A stretch of 16,791 nt of DNA. Origin: JAKSSE01 sp045597645 (GTDB lineage Bacteria > Bacillota > Clostridia > Lachnospirales > Lachnospiraceae). The position numbers and the translations under genes are program-made. The stretch covers positions 1 through 16,791 of the forward strand of contig JAZLKM010000066.1 of the NCBI GenBank assembly GCA_045597645.1. Reading direction: 5' to 3'. Positions 1 through 7,310 of the stretch are shown in pieces; within the stretch, counting starts at the first letter, position 1; each line of letters starts with the position of its first letter. The notes below the pieces were generated by a model. The model worked only from the letters and a program-made list of their open reading frames with translations. It was not told the DNA's origin and did no database searches.

Positions 1-864
1 TGGGTTCTCTGCGAAGTACTTGCGGATGTTACCAGTCATAGCAAGACGGATATCTGAATCGATGTTAATCTTGCACACTGAAAGGGTAGCTGCCTTGCGG
101 AGCTGCTCCTCCGGAATACCTACTGCATCTGGCATCTGGCCGCCGAAGTCGTTAACCATCTTTACGAACTCCTGCGGAACTGATGATGAACCATGAAGAA
201 CGATCGGGAAGCCAGGAAGCTTCTGTGAGATCTCCTCAAGGATGTCGAAACGAAGTGGTGGTGGAACAAGGATGCCCTTCTCATTTCTGGTGCACTGATC
301 AGCAGTGAACTTGTATGCGCCATGAGAGGTACCGATTGCGATAGCAAGTGAATCGCATCCGGTTCTGTCAACGAACTCCTCTACCTCCTCTGGACGGGTG
401 TATGAAGAATCCTCAGCAGATACGTTAACCTCATCCTCTACACCTGCAAGTGAGCCAAGCTCTGCCTCAACTACTACGCCGTGAGCATGAGCATACTCTA
501 CTACCTGCTTGGTAAGAGCTACGTTCTCCTCAAATGACTTTGAAGAAGCGTCGATCATAACTGAAGTAAATCCACCATCGATGCAAGACTTGCAAAGCTC
601 GAAGCTATCACCATGATCAAGGTGAAGTGCGATCGGGATCTCCGGGTTCTCAATAATTGCAGCCTCAACCATCTTTACAAGGAAGGTGTGGTTAGCGTAT
701 GCTCTTGCACCCTTTGAAACCTGAAGGATAACCGGGCTCTTAAGCTCTCCAGCTGCCTCGGTGATACCCTGTACGATTTCCATGTTGTTTACGTTGAAAG
801 CTCCGATTGCATATCCGCCGTCATAAGCCTTGGCGAACATGTCTTTTGTGGTAACTAATGCCAT
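1..864 (-). CDS. fba: Class II fructose-1,6-bisphosphate aldolase (3' end cut by window edge)
   Basis: Cytoplasmic glycolytic and gluconeogenic enzyme that reversibly cleaves fructose-1,6-bisphosphate to dihydroxyacetone phosphate and glyceraldehyde-3-phosphate, using a divalent metal. I translated 288 residues with no stop before the left edge; the family is usually a little over 300, so only the last few dozen residues should be missing. Visible landmarks are the N-terminal GAFNVNN (21-27), HLDHGDS (81-87) with the expected catalytic Asp83 and zinc ligand His84, GTSHGAY (178-184) with His181, and VLHGSSSVP (222-230) with His224. The ATG at 864 is preceded by AGAGG seven bases upstream. The codon choice (many ATC, GTA, CTT, CGT) is more uniform than in neighbouring genes, as expected for a highly expressed enzyme. 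It has its own promoter and is probably monocistronic or first in its unit. The family assignment is very secure. Confidence 0.97.
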   Translation of the reverse strand, partial: MALVTTKDMFAKAYDGGYAIGAFNVNNMEIVQGITEAAGELKSPVILQVSKGARAYANHTFLVKMVEAAIIENPEIPIALHLDHGDSFELCKSCIDGGFTSVMIDASSKSFEENVALTKQVVEYAHAHGVVVEAELGSLAGVEDEVNVSAEDSSYTRPEEVEEFVDRTGCDSLAIAIGTSHGAYKFTADQCTRNEKGILVPPPLRFDILEEISQKLPGFPIVLHGSSSVPQEFVKMVNDFGGQMPDAVGIPEEQLRKAATLSVCKINIDSDIRLAMTGNIRKYFAENP

Positions 865-921
865 GATTCAACCTCTTTCTTTATCTGTTGTACTTTTAGG
901 GAAACAATCCCATCGATTCAT

Positions 922-950
922 AAGATAGCACAAAGCAATCGTTTTCGCAA
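922..950 (-). promoter_or_regulatory. Sigma-A promoter of fba
   Basis: On the minus strand, TTGCGA (950-945) and TATCTT (927-922) are separated by 17 bases, and a TG one base ahead of the -10 gives an extended -10. Transcription would begin near 915, about 50 bases before the aldolase ATG. A stray TTGACA at 972-967 has no matching -10 at the proper distance. I see no clear terminator between the upstream hydrolase gene and this promoter. Confidence 0.6.
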
Positions 951-1023
951 TGAATTAAGATAAATTTGTCAAAATATTATCAAATCTCTCAATCCGCTTT
1001 GTGGCACTCAAAATTTAACTATT

Positions 1024-2034
1024 CTATTTATCTGCCGAAGCCGCAAATTCCTCAATAATAGCCTCAAAAAGCTCTTCGTCAAGCTCATCTTCCTTATATG
1101 CGCTATGACCTCTGTCATCAAAGAGTATAAATGTAAATCTGGGGTCATTGGCATAGAGCTCGTAATACTTGTCATATCCTATATCTAGCGGAACAGTAGT
1201 ATCATCCTTGCTCTGCACAATGATGATATCTGTATCTGACGCCGCAAATCCATCAAGTGCAGATATTCCAGCTCCCTTGCCACATCTTATCGCCTGATAG
1301 GCAGCCAAAAACGGAATCCCTGCATCGACAACCGGTCCTGCATAGTACTCTGCCTTTGAGACCATTGCCTCAAGTGATGTATTCATACCTGACACAGCGC
1401 ATACTGCCTTGACCTCAGGATGCTCTGTTAGCACAGCCGATGCACAGTACGCTCCCCAGCTATGTCCCCACAGGAAAATGTCATCCTCATCAAAGTTAGT
1501 CTCGACAAAATCAATGGCATAGTCCAGGTCCTTTACCCCGTGAGGCATACCGATAATGCCTTTGCCTGCACTCTCGTCATTTCCTGTTGCATCGTAAGCA
1601 AATACGTCAAAACCATTTTCTGCCAACTCAGCCGTGACATCCATGTAAGTGCGCTGTCCGCCGCCACCAAATCCGTGAGCCAAAACTACCGTTCCTATAA
1701 CATCACCTACTGATACAAGCTCATTGTGATACAGGTACCCTACAAGCTCATCGCCTCTATCTGAGGAAAATACGTATCTCTCCCTCGATAGATTATCAAA
1801 TTCCTCAATGCGGAACTCTTCAGATGGATTAGTTTCTATGCGACCTCCAAACAAGCTCTCATATATTATGGGAGCCGCAGCCATAGGACCTATCACCAGA
1901 AAGAAAACAAGAACTGACAGCACTATAACAATCGCTTTCTTCCTCTTGCGCGATGCTTTTATGCCTGCGTCGGCCGCTATAGCAGCTTCACTCTGTTTAC
2001 TTTTCACACTTAAATACCTTAGCACCGTGAGCAT
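1024..2034 (-). CDS. Membrane-anchored alpha/beta hydrolase
   Basis: A serine hydrolase of the alpha/beta fold (S33/esterase-like group); its substrate cannot be told from sequence. The catalytic triad is legible: nucleophile Ser192 in GHSWG (190-194), an acid at Asp277 or Asp278 in QSKDD, and His310 in DDRGHS. The LAHGFGGGG segment (118-126) is the usual oxyanion-hole loop. A basic stretch RKRKK (29-33) precedes one hydrophobic helix (about 34-56), with no cleavage site or lipobox, so the protein is probably tethered with its catalytic domain outside the cell. The annotated ATG overlaps the upstream GH27 gene by 38 bases. A GTG at 2007, preceded by AAGG, would shorten the protein by nine residues and cut the overlap to 11 bases; either start is possible. 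It is last in the NUDIX-GH27-hydrolase cluster and may remove acyl groups from a glycan or lipid, but that is inference. Confidence 0.88.
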   Translation of the reverse strand: MLTVLRYLSVKSKQSEAAIAADAGIKASRKRKKAIVIVLSVLVFFLVIGPMAAAPIIYESLFGGRIETNPSEEFRIEEFDNLSRERYVFSSDRGDELVGYLYHNELVSVGDVIGTVVLAHGFGGGGQRTYMDVTAELAENGFDVFAYDATGNDESAGKGIIGMPHGVKDLDYAIDFVETNFDEDDIFLWGHSWGAYCASAVLTEHPEVKAVCAVSGMNTSLEAMVSKAEYYAGPVVDAGIPFLAAYQAIRCGKGAGISALDGFAASDTDIIIVQSKDDTTVPLDIGYDKYYELYANDPRFTFILFDDRGHSAYKEDELDEELFEAIIEEFAASADK

Positions 2035-3256
2035 TCACTTTCGCCTTTATGCAACTCCTTGCACTTATAGCCTTATGCTCCCAAAGCTCTGTCACTTTCT
2101 TATAATTTTCAAGGTCATACTCAGCCTTGTCTAAGCTTATTGTGCGAGCCTTGCCTGAGATATTGAAAAATGCCACATATGTCGCGTCTGAATCCTTTGA
2201 ATAGCAGGTCCACACGATCTCGTCTTCAGTGCGATAGAGCTGGTGTCCGCCCCATGTGGTCTTTGTAATATCAAGGATATCCTTATTGCTAAGCAGATTT
2301 AATGTAAACTCATCATTGCTTGGCATATGACCACCGATAATTAGAGGTGCTCTCATCATTACCCACAGTGACATCATCGTAATCTGCTCGTCCTCAGTGA
2401 ACTTGGTCCAATCGCTGGTATCGTAATCCTGGCGAAGTGCTCCAACCGGAAGCATATCCGCATCCGGCCAATGTCCAGGTCCAGAATGCGTGCACCACTT
2501 TTCAGCCCTTTCAAACATAGCCAGAAGAAGCTTCCACTCATCCCAGAAATCATCGGTAATACGCCACATATTAGCGTACTGTTTCAGATGCTCTGCCTGC
2601 TCAAGAGGAGCTGGTCCTGGAGACAATGACAGTACAATGTCCCTGCCTGAAGCCAGTCTTGCCTCACTGATAAGCTCTATCTCACGCTTGCAATGTGGAT
2701 ACTCCCTTGCAATATCATCCACCTTTACATAGTCTACGCCCCACTCAGCGTACAGCCTGAATATGCTCTCGTAGTAGGCTCTTGCGCCCTCCTCCATCTG
2801 CTCACACTTAAGTCCATACATATCAGGATTCCAGCCACAGATTGAATTTGGGTTAGCCACCTGATCCGCATTGTAATCTGTGCCAAGAATCGGCAGGTGC
2901 TTATGCGCTGCCATACGTGGGATTCCTCTCATAATATGAATACCGAACTTCAATCCCAAGTCATGCACATATTTTGCCAATGGTGCAAATCCCTTTCCAT
3001 CTTTTGATGATGGAAAACGGTTGACTGCTGGCTGGAGTCTGCCATACTCATCCATAACAAGCTCTGAAAATGGCTCATACTCATGTGTTGTTGCTGTCGG
3101 CTGATACCACTGAATATCAACTACTATATACTCCCAGCCATACTGCTTTAGATTTTTCGCAATATAGTCTGCATTCTGTTTAACCTGCTCCTCATTTACT
3201 GCTGCGCCGAAGCAATCCCAGCTGTTCCAGCCCATCGGTGGATATTTTGCTATCAT
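1997..3256 (-). CDS. Glycoside hydrolase family 27 (alpha-galactosidase-like)
   Basis: A retaining glycosidase of clan GH-D, most likely an alpha-galactosidase removing terminal alpha-galactose; other GH27 specificities (for example beta-L-arabinopyranosidase) cannot be excluded. The N-terminal PPMGWNSWD (6-14) is the family hallmark. The TIM-barrel nucleophile is Asp180 in DYVKVDD, and the acid/base is probably Asp236 in WRITDDFWDEW (231-241), placed by the spacing from the preceding Arg as in human GLA. GPGHWPDADML (259-269) is also typical. The last ~80 residues form the expected C-terminal beta domain. No signal peptide is present, so it should act in the cytoplasm on imported oligosaccharides. 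The ATG at 3256 has AAAGGAA very close upstream. It follows the NUDIX gene by 51 bases and overlaps the hydrolase gene, suggesting co-transcription. Confidence 0.93.
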   Translation of the reverse strand: MIAKYPPMGWNSWDCFGAAVNEEQVKQNADYIAKNLKQYGWEYIVVDIQWYQPTATTHEYEPFSELVMDEYGRLQPAVNRFPSSKDGKGFAPLAKYVHDLGLKFGIHIMRGIPRMAAHKHLPILGTDYNADQVANPNSICGWNPDMYGLKCEQMEEGARAYYESIFRLYAEWGVDYVKVDDIAREYPHCKREIELISEARLASGRDIVLSLSPGPAPLEQAEHLKQYANMWRITDDFWDEWKLLLAMFERAEKWCTHSGPGHWPDADMLPVGALRQDYDTSDWTKFTEDEQITMMSLWVMMRAPLIIGGHMPSNDEFTLNLLSNKDILDITKTTWGGHQLYRTEDEIVWTCYSKDSDATYVAFFNISGKARTISLDKAEYDLENYKKVTELWEHKAISARSCIKAKVNAHGAKVFKCEK

Positions 3257-3307
3257 TTCCTTTCTTTGCCCCCTTTGATATTACTTTATTTCATATGATG
3301 CCCGTAG

Positions 3308-3835
3308 CTAATCTAGTTCGATTCGTCCATCAATATAATCTTTTATAAGTTTAAGCGTGTTATATTCACGCTTGTTCCAGAGTCTTCCGCCATTCTGTTC
3401 ACTGGCCTTTTCGCTCTTTTCAATGGCTTCGTCTACGCTCATCCATTTAGGTTCAAAACAGTACTTTTTCTCCTTATCTGTGTAATGACAAGCTTCATGA
3501 TAATCATCTTCAACATCGCAAAAATAGAGCTTACTAGTCTGATGCCATATCATAGGTTCCTTTATGGACAATCTCTTCTCATCAACTACGCCAAACTCTC
3601 TGGCACTTTCAGGGATAACATGATACCCCGTCTCCTCCAGCGTCTCACGCACCAGTGTCTCGATATCGGTTTCCCCAGGATCCATACCGCCTCCTGGCAC
3701 CTTTATTTCCCCATGTATGGACTCAATCACCAAAAGCTTCCCATCGCGTATCGCCACTGCACGCACCGAGGTCCGGCATATCTCTGGCATATTTGGGTCG
3801 TAGTCCTTTTTATCCATTAATAGAAGCTGTCTCAT
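3308..3835 (-). CDS. NUDIX hydrolase
   Basis: Hydrolyses a nucleoside diphosphate linked to another moiety; the substrate is unknown. The 23-residue Nudix box is intact: Gly49, five residues, Glu55, seven residues, Arg63-Glu64, Glu67-Glu68 and Gly70, providing the metal-binding helix. The upstream VPGGGMDPG is the usual lead-in. At 175 residues it is a single-domain member with a C-terminal extension ending in a basic-acidic helix (about 150-172). The ATG at 3835 follows AGAGGACAAAT, a good ribosome binding site. It heads a probable operon with the GH27 and alpha/beta hydrolase genes. A role in nucleotide-sugar turnover would suit the neighbours but is only inference. Confidence 0.92.
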   Translation of the reverse strand: MRQLLLMDKKDYDPNMPEICRTSVRAVAIRDGKLLVIESIHGEIKVPGGGMDPGETDIETLVRETLEETGYHVIPESAREFGVVDEKRLSIKEPMIWHQTSKLYFCDVEDDYHEACHYTDKEKKYCFEPKWMSVDEAIEKSEKASEQNGGRLWNKREYNTLKLIKDYIDGRIELD

Positions 3836-3869
3836 ATTTGTCCTCTCGTGCCAAGTTTTCTTTTATGGC

Positions 3870-3898
3870 ATTATACCACTTAGCAAGGTTAATGTAAC
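3870..3898 (-). promoter_or_regulatory. Sigma-A promoter of the NUDIX-GH27-hydrolase unit
   Basis: A perfect TATAAT (3875-3870) lies 17 bases after GTTACA (3898-3893) on the minus strand. Predicted start near 3863, with a leader of about 28 bases before the NUDIX ATG. It abuts the end of the terminator of the preceding gene pair, so the two units are packed back to back. Confidence 0.7.
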
Positions 3899-3927
3899 AA
3901 AAAACTGTCAGACATTTTGCCTGACAG
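3899..3927 (-). terminator. Rho-independent terminator of the lipoprotein/DUF3006-like pair
   Basis: On the minus strand, CTGTCAG and CTGACAG form a perfect 7-bp stem (3927-3921 and 3911-3905) with a 9-base loop, followed directly by TTTTTTG. It sits 8 bases past the stop of the small upstream gene. Confidence 0.85.
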
Positions 3928-3935
3928 CTTATTTT

Positions 3936-4112
3936 CTACTCTTCTACCAGTTCATACTGCATCAGTTCGTACTTAAGCACACACCCCTCATAGATATCTT
4001 CTGGAAGAAGTGCTCTCGCCACACACTTTTCCTCAATCTGCGGTTCATCCGGCAGTATCAGAAAAGCATAGTCTCCATCAATTCTCTTTACGGTATAAAT
4101 TTTAGTCTCCAT
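3936..4112 (-). CDS. Small DUF3006-like protein (58 aa)
   Basis: A 58-residue protein beginning METKIYTVKRIDGDYAFLI and ending MQYELVEE. The pattern of an early DGDYA turn, then VARALLPEDIYEGCVLK in the middle, resembles the DUF3006 family, small beta-rich proteins of unknown function often encoded beside secreted or lipid-anchored proteins. I place it there by pattern, not by search. The ATG at 4112 follows the stop of the lipoprotein gene by three bases (TGA TTG ATG), and its ribosome binding site GGAGG lies inside the last codons of that gene, so translation is almost certainly coupled. It has two cysteines (30 and 44), no signal peptide and no membrane segment. Probable function is in the same process as the lipoprotein, or control of it; this is inference. 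Confidence 0.8.
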   Translation of the reverse strand: METKIYTVKRIDGDYAFLILPDEPQIEEKCVARALLPEDIYEGCVLKYELMQYELVEE

Positions 4113-4115
4113 CAA

Positions 4116-4871
4116 TCAGCCTCCAAAAATAATATCCATTATTTCCTCATATTGTTCCATAGTTATCTTTTTACCACGGTATGTAAAATCACTATTCTCG
4201 TCGTAATGTTCCTGCTCCCAATACTCTGCATTTAACTCAAACTCATCTACAACAGAATTGGCTCCATCATATTTTCTGAAGGTACGCAGCTGCCTTCCTC
4301 CATGAGTAACATCACTTGATACAATCCAATATGCATCCCTATAATATACATACGATATCTGCTCAGATGTCCCCAGCCCTTCTTCGAATACTAAAGCTGC
4401 TCCATCTGGGCCATGTGCATCAATATACATGCCGCCATAAGGACCATTTATTATCAGTTCATCCTCATTATCATTGTCCAGGTCGAGCATCTCACCTATG
4501 CTGTATGAGTCCCAGCCACCGCTCTCCATATCGAGGTCCGTAATATAAAAATACTTGTCAAAATATGCGCTGTATGCCATCGCATTTCCATCGATAAAGC
4601 TCTGCAGAGGATTCTCTATCGTTGCGCCCGGTTCTGCTTTTTCAGCCTTTTCAGCTTTTTCTTTTTCCACAACCGCTTCCAGCAATTCAACATAGTCAAC
4701 CCATACGTCTTCATTCTGGGATACTAGAGCTAGAATGTCCTGCTCTGTGTCAGCATCAGCGTTATTACCGGCCGATGCACCTTTTTCAATATTGGTCATA
4801 CTATCGCCACACGCCGATAATAGTATCGACGAAAAAATGAGTGCCATAATAACACCATATTTTTTCTGCAT
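4116..4871 (-). CDS. Lipoprotein of unknown function
   Basis: I do not recognise a named family. I chose the ATG at 4871 (251 residues) because GAGGGG lies seven bases upstream and because it gives a normal lipoprotein signal: MQKKYG, a hydrophobic core, then the lipobox LLSAC with Cys21 as lipidated residue. In-frame upstream starts at 4904 (TTG) and 4895 (ATG) lack a ribosome binding site. After the Cys comes a polar linker (22-45), a charged segment with KAEKAEKAE (72-80), then a globular domain of about 165 residues. MLDLDNDNEDELII (128-141) is the acidic loop seen in many Firmicute surface proteins that follow a beta-propeller or calcium-loop pattern, so metal binding is possible. It should be anchored on the outer face of the membrane. 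It is coupled to the small downstream gene and ends with a shared terminator. Confidence 0.88.
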   Translation of the reverse strand: MQKKYGVIMALIFSSILLSACGDSMTNIEKGASAGNNADADTEQDILALVSQNEDVWVDYVELLEAVVEKEKAEKAEKAEPGATIENPLQSFIDGNAMAYSAYFDKYFYITDLDMESGGWDSYSIGEMLDLDNDNEDELIINGPYGGMYIDAHGPDGAALVFEEGLGTSEQISYVYYRDAYWIVSSDVTHGGRQLRTFRKYDGANSVVDEFELNAEYWEQEHYDENSDFTYRGKKITMEQYEEIMDIIFGG

Positions 4872-4983
4872 TTTGACCCCTCTCTTCTCATCCATTTTGC
4901 GCAAACACTCTTAAGATATTCGCAATACATTTCGCGCCATGCTTTTTATAAAATAATCCACTTTTATAGTATATACCATCTTC

Positions 4984-5052
4984 TTACTCAGCGCTAATAT
5001 AATCCACATGTGCACCCTCAAATTCAGGCCTTCCATAGAGGTAAGCGCAGCA
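4984..5052 (-). pseudogene. Possible relic of a gene 3' end
   Basis: Between the chemotaxis gene terminator and the lipoprotein gene, a 22-codon stretch closed by TAA reads LYGRPEFEGAHVDYISAE at its end, which looks protein-like in composition, but an in-frame TAA lies directly upstream and no start codon is present. It could be the surviving C-terminus of a lost gene or chance. The family is not recognised. The surrounding 4872-5062 shows no other gene; it includes AT-rich sequence that could hold the lipoprotein promoter, but no match is good enough to call. Confidence 0.2.
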
Positions 5053-5062
5053 TTAACCCATA

Positions 5063-5093
5063 CAATAAAAGTGGCTCTCCATGGAGAGCCACT
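5063..5093 (-). terminator. Terminator of the chemotaxis receptor gene
   Basis: AGTGGCTCTCC (5070-5080) and GGAGAGCCACT (5083-5093) form a perfect 11-bp stem around AT. On the minus strand it is followed by TTTATTG. It lies 28 bases past the receptor stop codon. Confidence 0.88.
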
Positions 5094-5120
5094 CTACTAG
5101 CAGTCAAACATCTTTTACAT

Positions 5121-6818
5121 CTACAATTTGTATTGTTCAACCTGTTCCCTTAGTGTATGCGAAATATTTTTGATATCATTGCTGCCACTTTCTATTTCAT
5201 GAATCATTGCAAGTACCTCCTCAACAGAAGCATTGGTTTCCTCTGTACTTGCGGCGTTCTCCTGTGCAGCAGCTGCAAGATTTCCCATAGCATCATTTAC
5301 TACTGAGCAACTGTCTGCAAGCGACTTACTAACATCTCCCAGTCGGCTTATTTCTTCATTAATTTCATCAACGCTAAGTGCTATATTGTCATATTTCACC
5401 TTAGTAGCTTCAACGCCTTCAACCTGCTTGCTCACTGCATTTTTTACATTTTCACTCTGCTTTCTAGCTCTCTCAACATTTTCCTGCAGCTCTGCTAACA
5501 TACGGTTAATTTCTTCAACGCTTGAGCGTGAGCCTTCAGAAAGCGTTCTGATCTCGTCTGCAACAACCGCAAAGCCTTTTCCAGCCTCACCTGCGCGGGC
5601 AGCTTCGATAGAAGCATTCAATGAAAGAAGATTTGTCTGTGATGCAATACTTTCAATCATTCCGGAAGCATCTTTGATTTGATTTGTGCTCTCAGTAATT
5701 TTGTCAACACTATCAAAAATCTCAGCAAATGCAATTTCGCTTTCCTTAGTTACTTTGTAAAGCTCCTCCAGAACCTGGGATCCCTCTTTGCTTTCCTTTG
5801 CAATCTTCATGCTTGATGCAGAAAGATTTTCACTGGCTGCCTCATTTTGGTCCACGATATTCTGCAGTTTAACAATTTCATTCATTGTTCTGTCTACATC
5901 ACCAGCCTGATTACCAGCATTTTGCGCGATTTCGCCAACTGCCGACGCTATACCAGACATGCTTGTCGTAACAGTACCTGTGTTAGACTCCATACCTTCT
6001 GTCAGAGAACTCATTGTCACTGATGAATTTTCCAAATCAGTTACAATACTGCGCATAGACTCCAAAAGCAGGTTATTTGAGCTTGCAAGATCACCGATTT
6101 CATCCTTGCTTTTAATTTTAAGCTCATCTATATCAAGATTTCTATCTGCCAGCTGGTTGATAGACTCTGTAACTCGTGAAATAGGTCTAATAACTTGGGT
6201 AAGAATCAATATTGTAGTGGCAACAACCAAAAGGAGAACGATTACTGATGTACTAATAAAAATGATAATGATATTATTTGCTTCTTTTTCAATTTCTATT
6301 ATGTAAGACTCCATATCAGCAACAACTTGTTCAGCATACTCGTCCACCATGGAGCTAAGCGACTCTGTTATCGGATCAACCTCTTCCATAACTGCATTTC
6401 CTGCATCCTGGCCCCCGTTAATATAGGCATCTTTCATCCTATCGCAGGTCTCATAGAACATATCATATTCTGCAAGAATTCCTTGCCACTCTGACGCCTC
6501 TTCAGGGAGCGTAGCAATCAGTTTGCCCACATACTGGTGCACATTTTCCTTAATCTCTGCAGCTTCCTCGACTCCCTCCAGGTCCTTTACCGCAGACATA
6601 TCTGTGAATATCTCTGATGTATGAAGTACCTCATATCGGATATTTTCAGCAATTTCCATGACCACAACTTTCTTCTGCTGCAACTCACGTATACCAGTTC
6701 TTACTTTGTTTACAGACAAAAAAGTTGCGACTACTGTAACAATCAGAAACAGCATTACACCCGCCAAGGGTAATAATAGCTTAACTGCTAATTTTCCTGC
6801 GTTCCTTTTTTTGCTCAT
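5121..6818 (-). CDS. Methyl-accepting chemotaxis protein
   Basis: Transmembrane chemoreceptor that passes ligand state to CheA/CheW. I start it at the ATG at 6818 (565 residues), with AAAGGA nine bases upstream; a TTG at 6836 is in frame but sits at that binding site. Order of parts: cytoplasmic basic tail (1-10), first membrane helix (about 11-35), an extracellular helical domain (about 37-180) of the four-helix-bundle size, second membrane helix (about 182-208), HAMP (about 209-262, with VIRPISRV and DEIGDLASS), and a long coiled-coil signalling domain. The conserved hairpin tip IASQTNLLSLNASIEAARAG (391-410) and GKGFAVVADEIRTLSEGS (413-430) are intact. QENAAS (519-524) is a likely methylation region. 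There is no C-terminal CheR-binding pentapeptide; it ends EQYKL. The ligand cannot be predicted. It is a single-gene unit, ended by its own terminator, and implies a motile or at least chemosensory organism. Confidence 0.96.
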   Translation of the reverse strand: MSKKRNAGKLAVKLLLPLAGVMLFLIVTVVATFLSVNKVRTGIRELQQKKVVVMEIAENIRYEVLHTSEIFTDMSAVKDLEGVEEAAEIKENVHQYVGKLIATLPEEASEWQGILAEYDMFYETCDRMKDAYINGGQDAGNAVMEEVDPITESLSSMVDEYAEQVVADMESYIIEIEKEANNIIIIFISTSVIVLLLVVATTILILTQVIRPISRVTESINQLADRNLDIDELKIKSKDEIGDLASSNNLLLESMRSIVTDLENSSVTMSSLTEGMESNTGTVTTSMSGIASAVGEIAQNAGNQAGDVDRTMNEIVKLQNIVDQNEAASENLSASSMKIAKESKEGSQVLEELYKVTKESEIAFAEIFDSVDKITESTNQIKDASGMIESIASQTNLLSLNASIEAARAGEAGKGFAVVADEIRTLSEGSRSSVEEINRMLAELQENVERARKQSENVKNAVSKQVEGVEATKVKYDNIALSVDEINEEISRLGDVSKSLADSCSVVNDAMGNLAAAAQENAASTEETNASVEEVLAMIHEIESGSNDIKNISHTLREQVEQYKL

Positions 6819-6864
6819 ACGATTTGATCCTTTCAAGAATAAAAAACACCTTATAGTAATAACA

Positions 6865-6942
6865 TGTCATGACAAGTAATACCTTATAGCCCATATATTA
6901 TTCTTGCCTATTGTGCCATGTTATCACACTTTAGTGCGATAA
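6865..6942. promoter_or_regulatory. Palindromes in the chemotaxis receptor leader
   Basis: Two symmetric sites lie upstream of the receptor gene. TTATCACAC-TTTA-GTGCGATAA (6921-6942) is a 9-bp inverted repeat with one mismatch, the right size for a repressor operator. TGTCATGACA (6865-6874) is a perfect 10-base palindrome, and CCTTATAG occurs on both sides of it (6849-6856 and 6882-6889). I could not find a convincing sigma-A or sigma-28 promoter here, so the regulatory role is a guess. Confidence 0.35.
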
Positions 6943-7004
6943 AATCTCTCGACATACGCTTTTCACACAAAGTTCACCATTATCGCAAACATTTCATAAT
7001 TTTA

Positions 7005-7040
7005 GACATAAAATAATGCCACCAACTGAAGTTGATGGCA
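7005..7040 (-). terminator. Terminator of the small ORF unit
   Basis: On the minus strand TGCCATCAAC (7040-7031) pairs with GTTGGTGGCA (7026-7017) around TTCA, ten pairs including one T-G, followed by TTATTTTATG. It begins eight bases past the stop of the 35-residue ORF and precedes the chemotaxis receptor leader. Confidence 0.75.
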
Positions 7041-7048
7041 CTTTGTGA

Positions 7049-7156
7049 TTACTGAATAGAATATAAAATATCTGGAGCTATATCTATACAATCTGTTGGA
7101 TCGTATTCTCCAGATTCCTTACTAATCAGCCATTTTTTCTCCTTTTCCTTTTTCAT
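7049..7156 (-). CDS. Small ORF, 35 aa, function unknown
   Basis: A 35-residue reading frame with a highly charged start (MKKEKEKKWLISKESGEYD) and an acidic, hydrophobic end (DIAPDILYSIQ). Support: it sits between a good promoter (7233-7261) and a terminator (7005-7040), and its composition is not random. Against it: the ribosome binding site is weak (GGA five bases from the ATG), and the frame stays open upstream of the ATG for ten codons, back to a TGA at about 7189, so it could equally be the tail of a decayed gene. No family recognised, no signal peptide or membrane segment. Confidence 0.35.
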   Translation of the reverse strand: MKKEKEKKWLISKESGEYDPTDCIDIAPDILYSIQ

Positions 7157-7157
7157 T

Positions 7158-7244
7158 TTATCCAAGTGAAGAAGAAAATCCTTTCGGATTCCCCCTCAGT
7201 TTTTCCCAAAGTGAATCCTTCTTGGTAAGGATATTATAAAATTT
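7158..7244 (-). pseudogene. Possible decayed frame upstream of the small ORF
   Basis: In another minus-strand frame the sequence reads LTKKDSLWEKLRGNPKGF before ending in SSSLG and a stop. It has no start codon. A one-base shift near CCGAAAGG would join its KLRGNPK to the frame of the 35-residue ORF. The SLWEKLRGNPK stretch faintly recalls the N-terminus of some HicA-type toxins, but this is too short to rely on. Confidence 0.2.
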
Positions 7245-7261
7245 TTAGCCGTAATACTCAA
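7233..7261 (-). promoter_or_regulatory. Sigma-A promoter of the small ORF unit
   Basis: On the minus strand TTGAGT (7261-7256) and a perfect TATAAT (7238-7233) are 17 bases apart. The predicted transcript starts near 7226 and reaches the terminator near 7005, about 215-220 bases. Its leader holds AATCC-GAAA-GGATT, a 5-bp hairpin with a GNRA tetraloop that can be extended with G-T pairs. Confidence 0.55.
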
Positions 7262-7310
7262 CGGACTGTCTGTCAATCCGCACACTAACTCTTCTGAGCC
7301 CCTTATATGC

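Noticed and set aside
6819..7010. Sigma-28-type promoter for the chemotaxis receptor
   Set aside because: TAAA and GCGATAA-like boxes exist but are 13 rather than 15 bases apart and match the -10 poorly.
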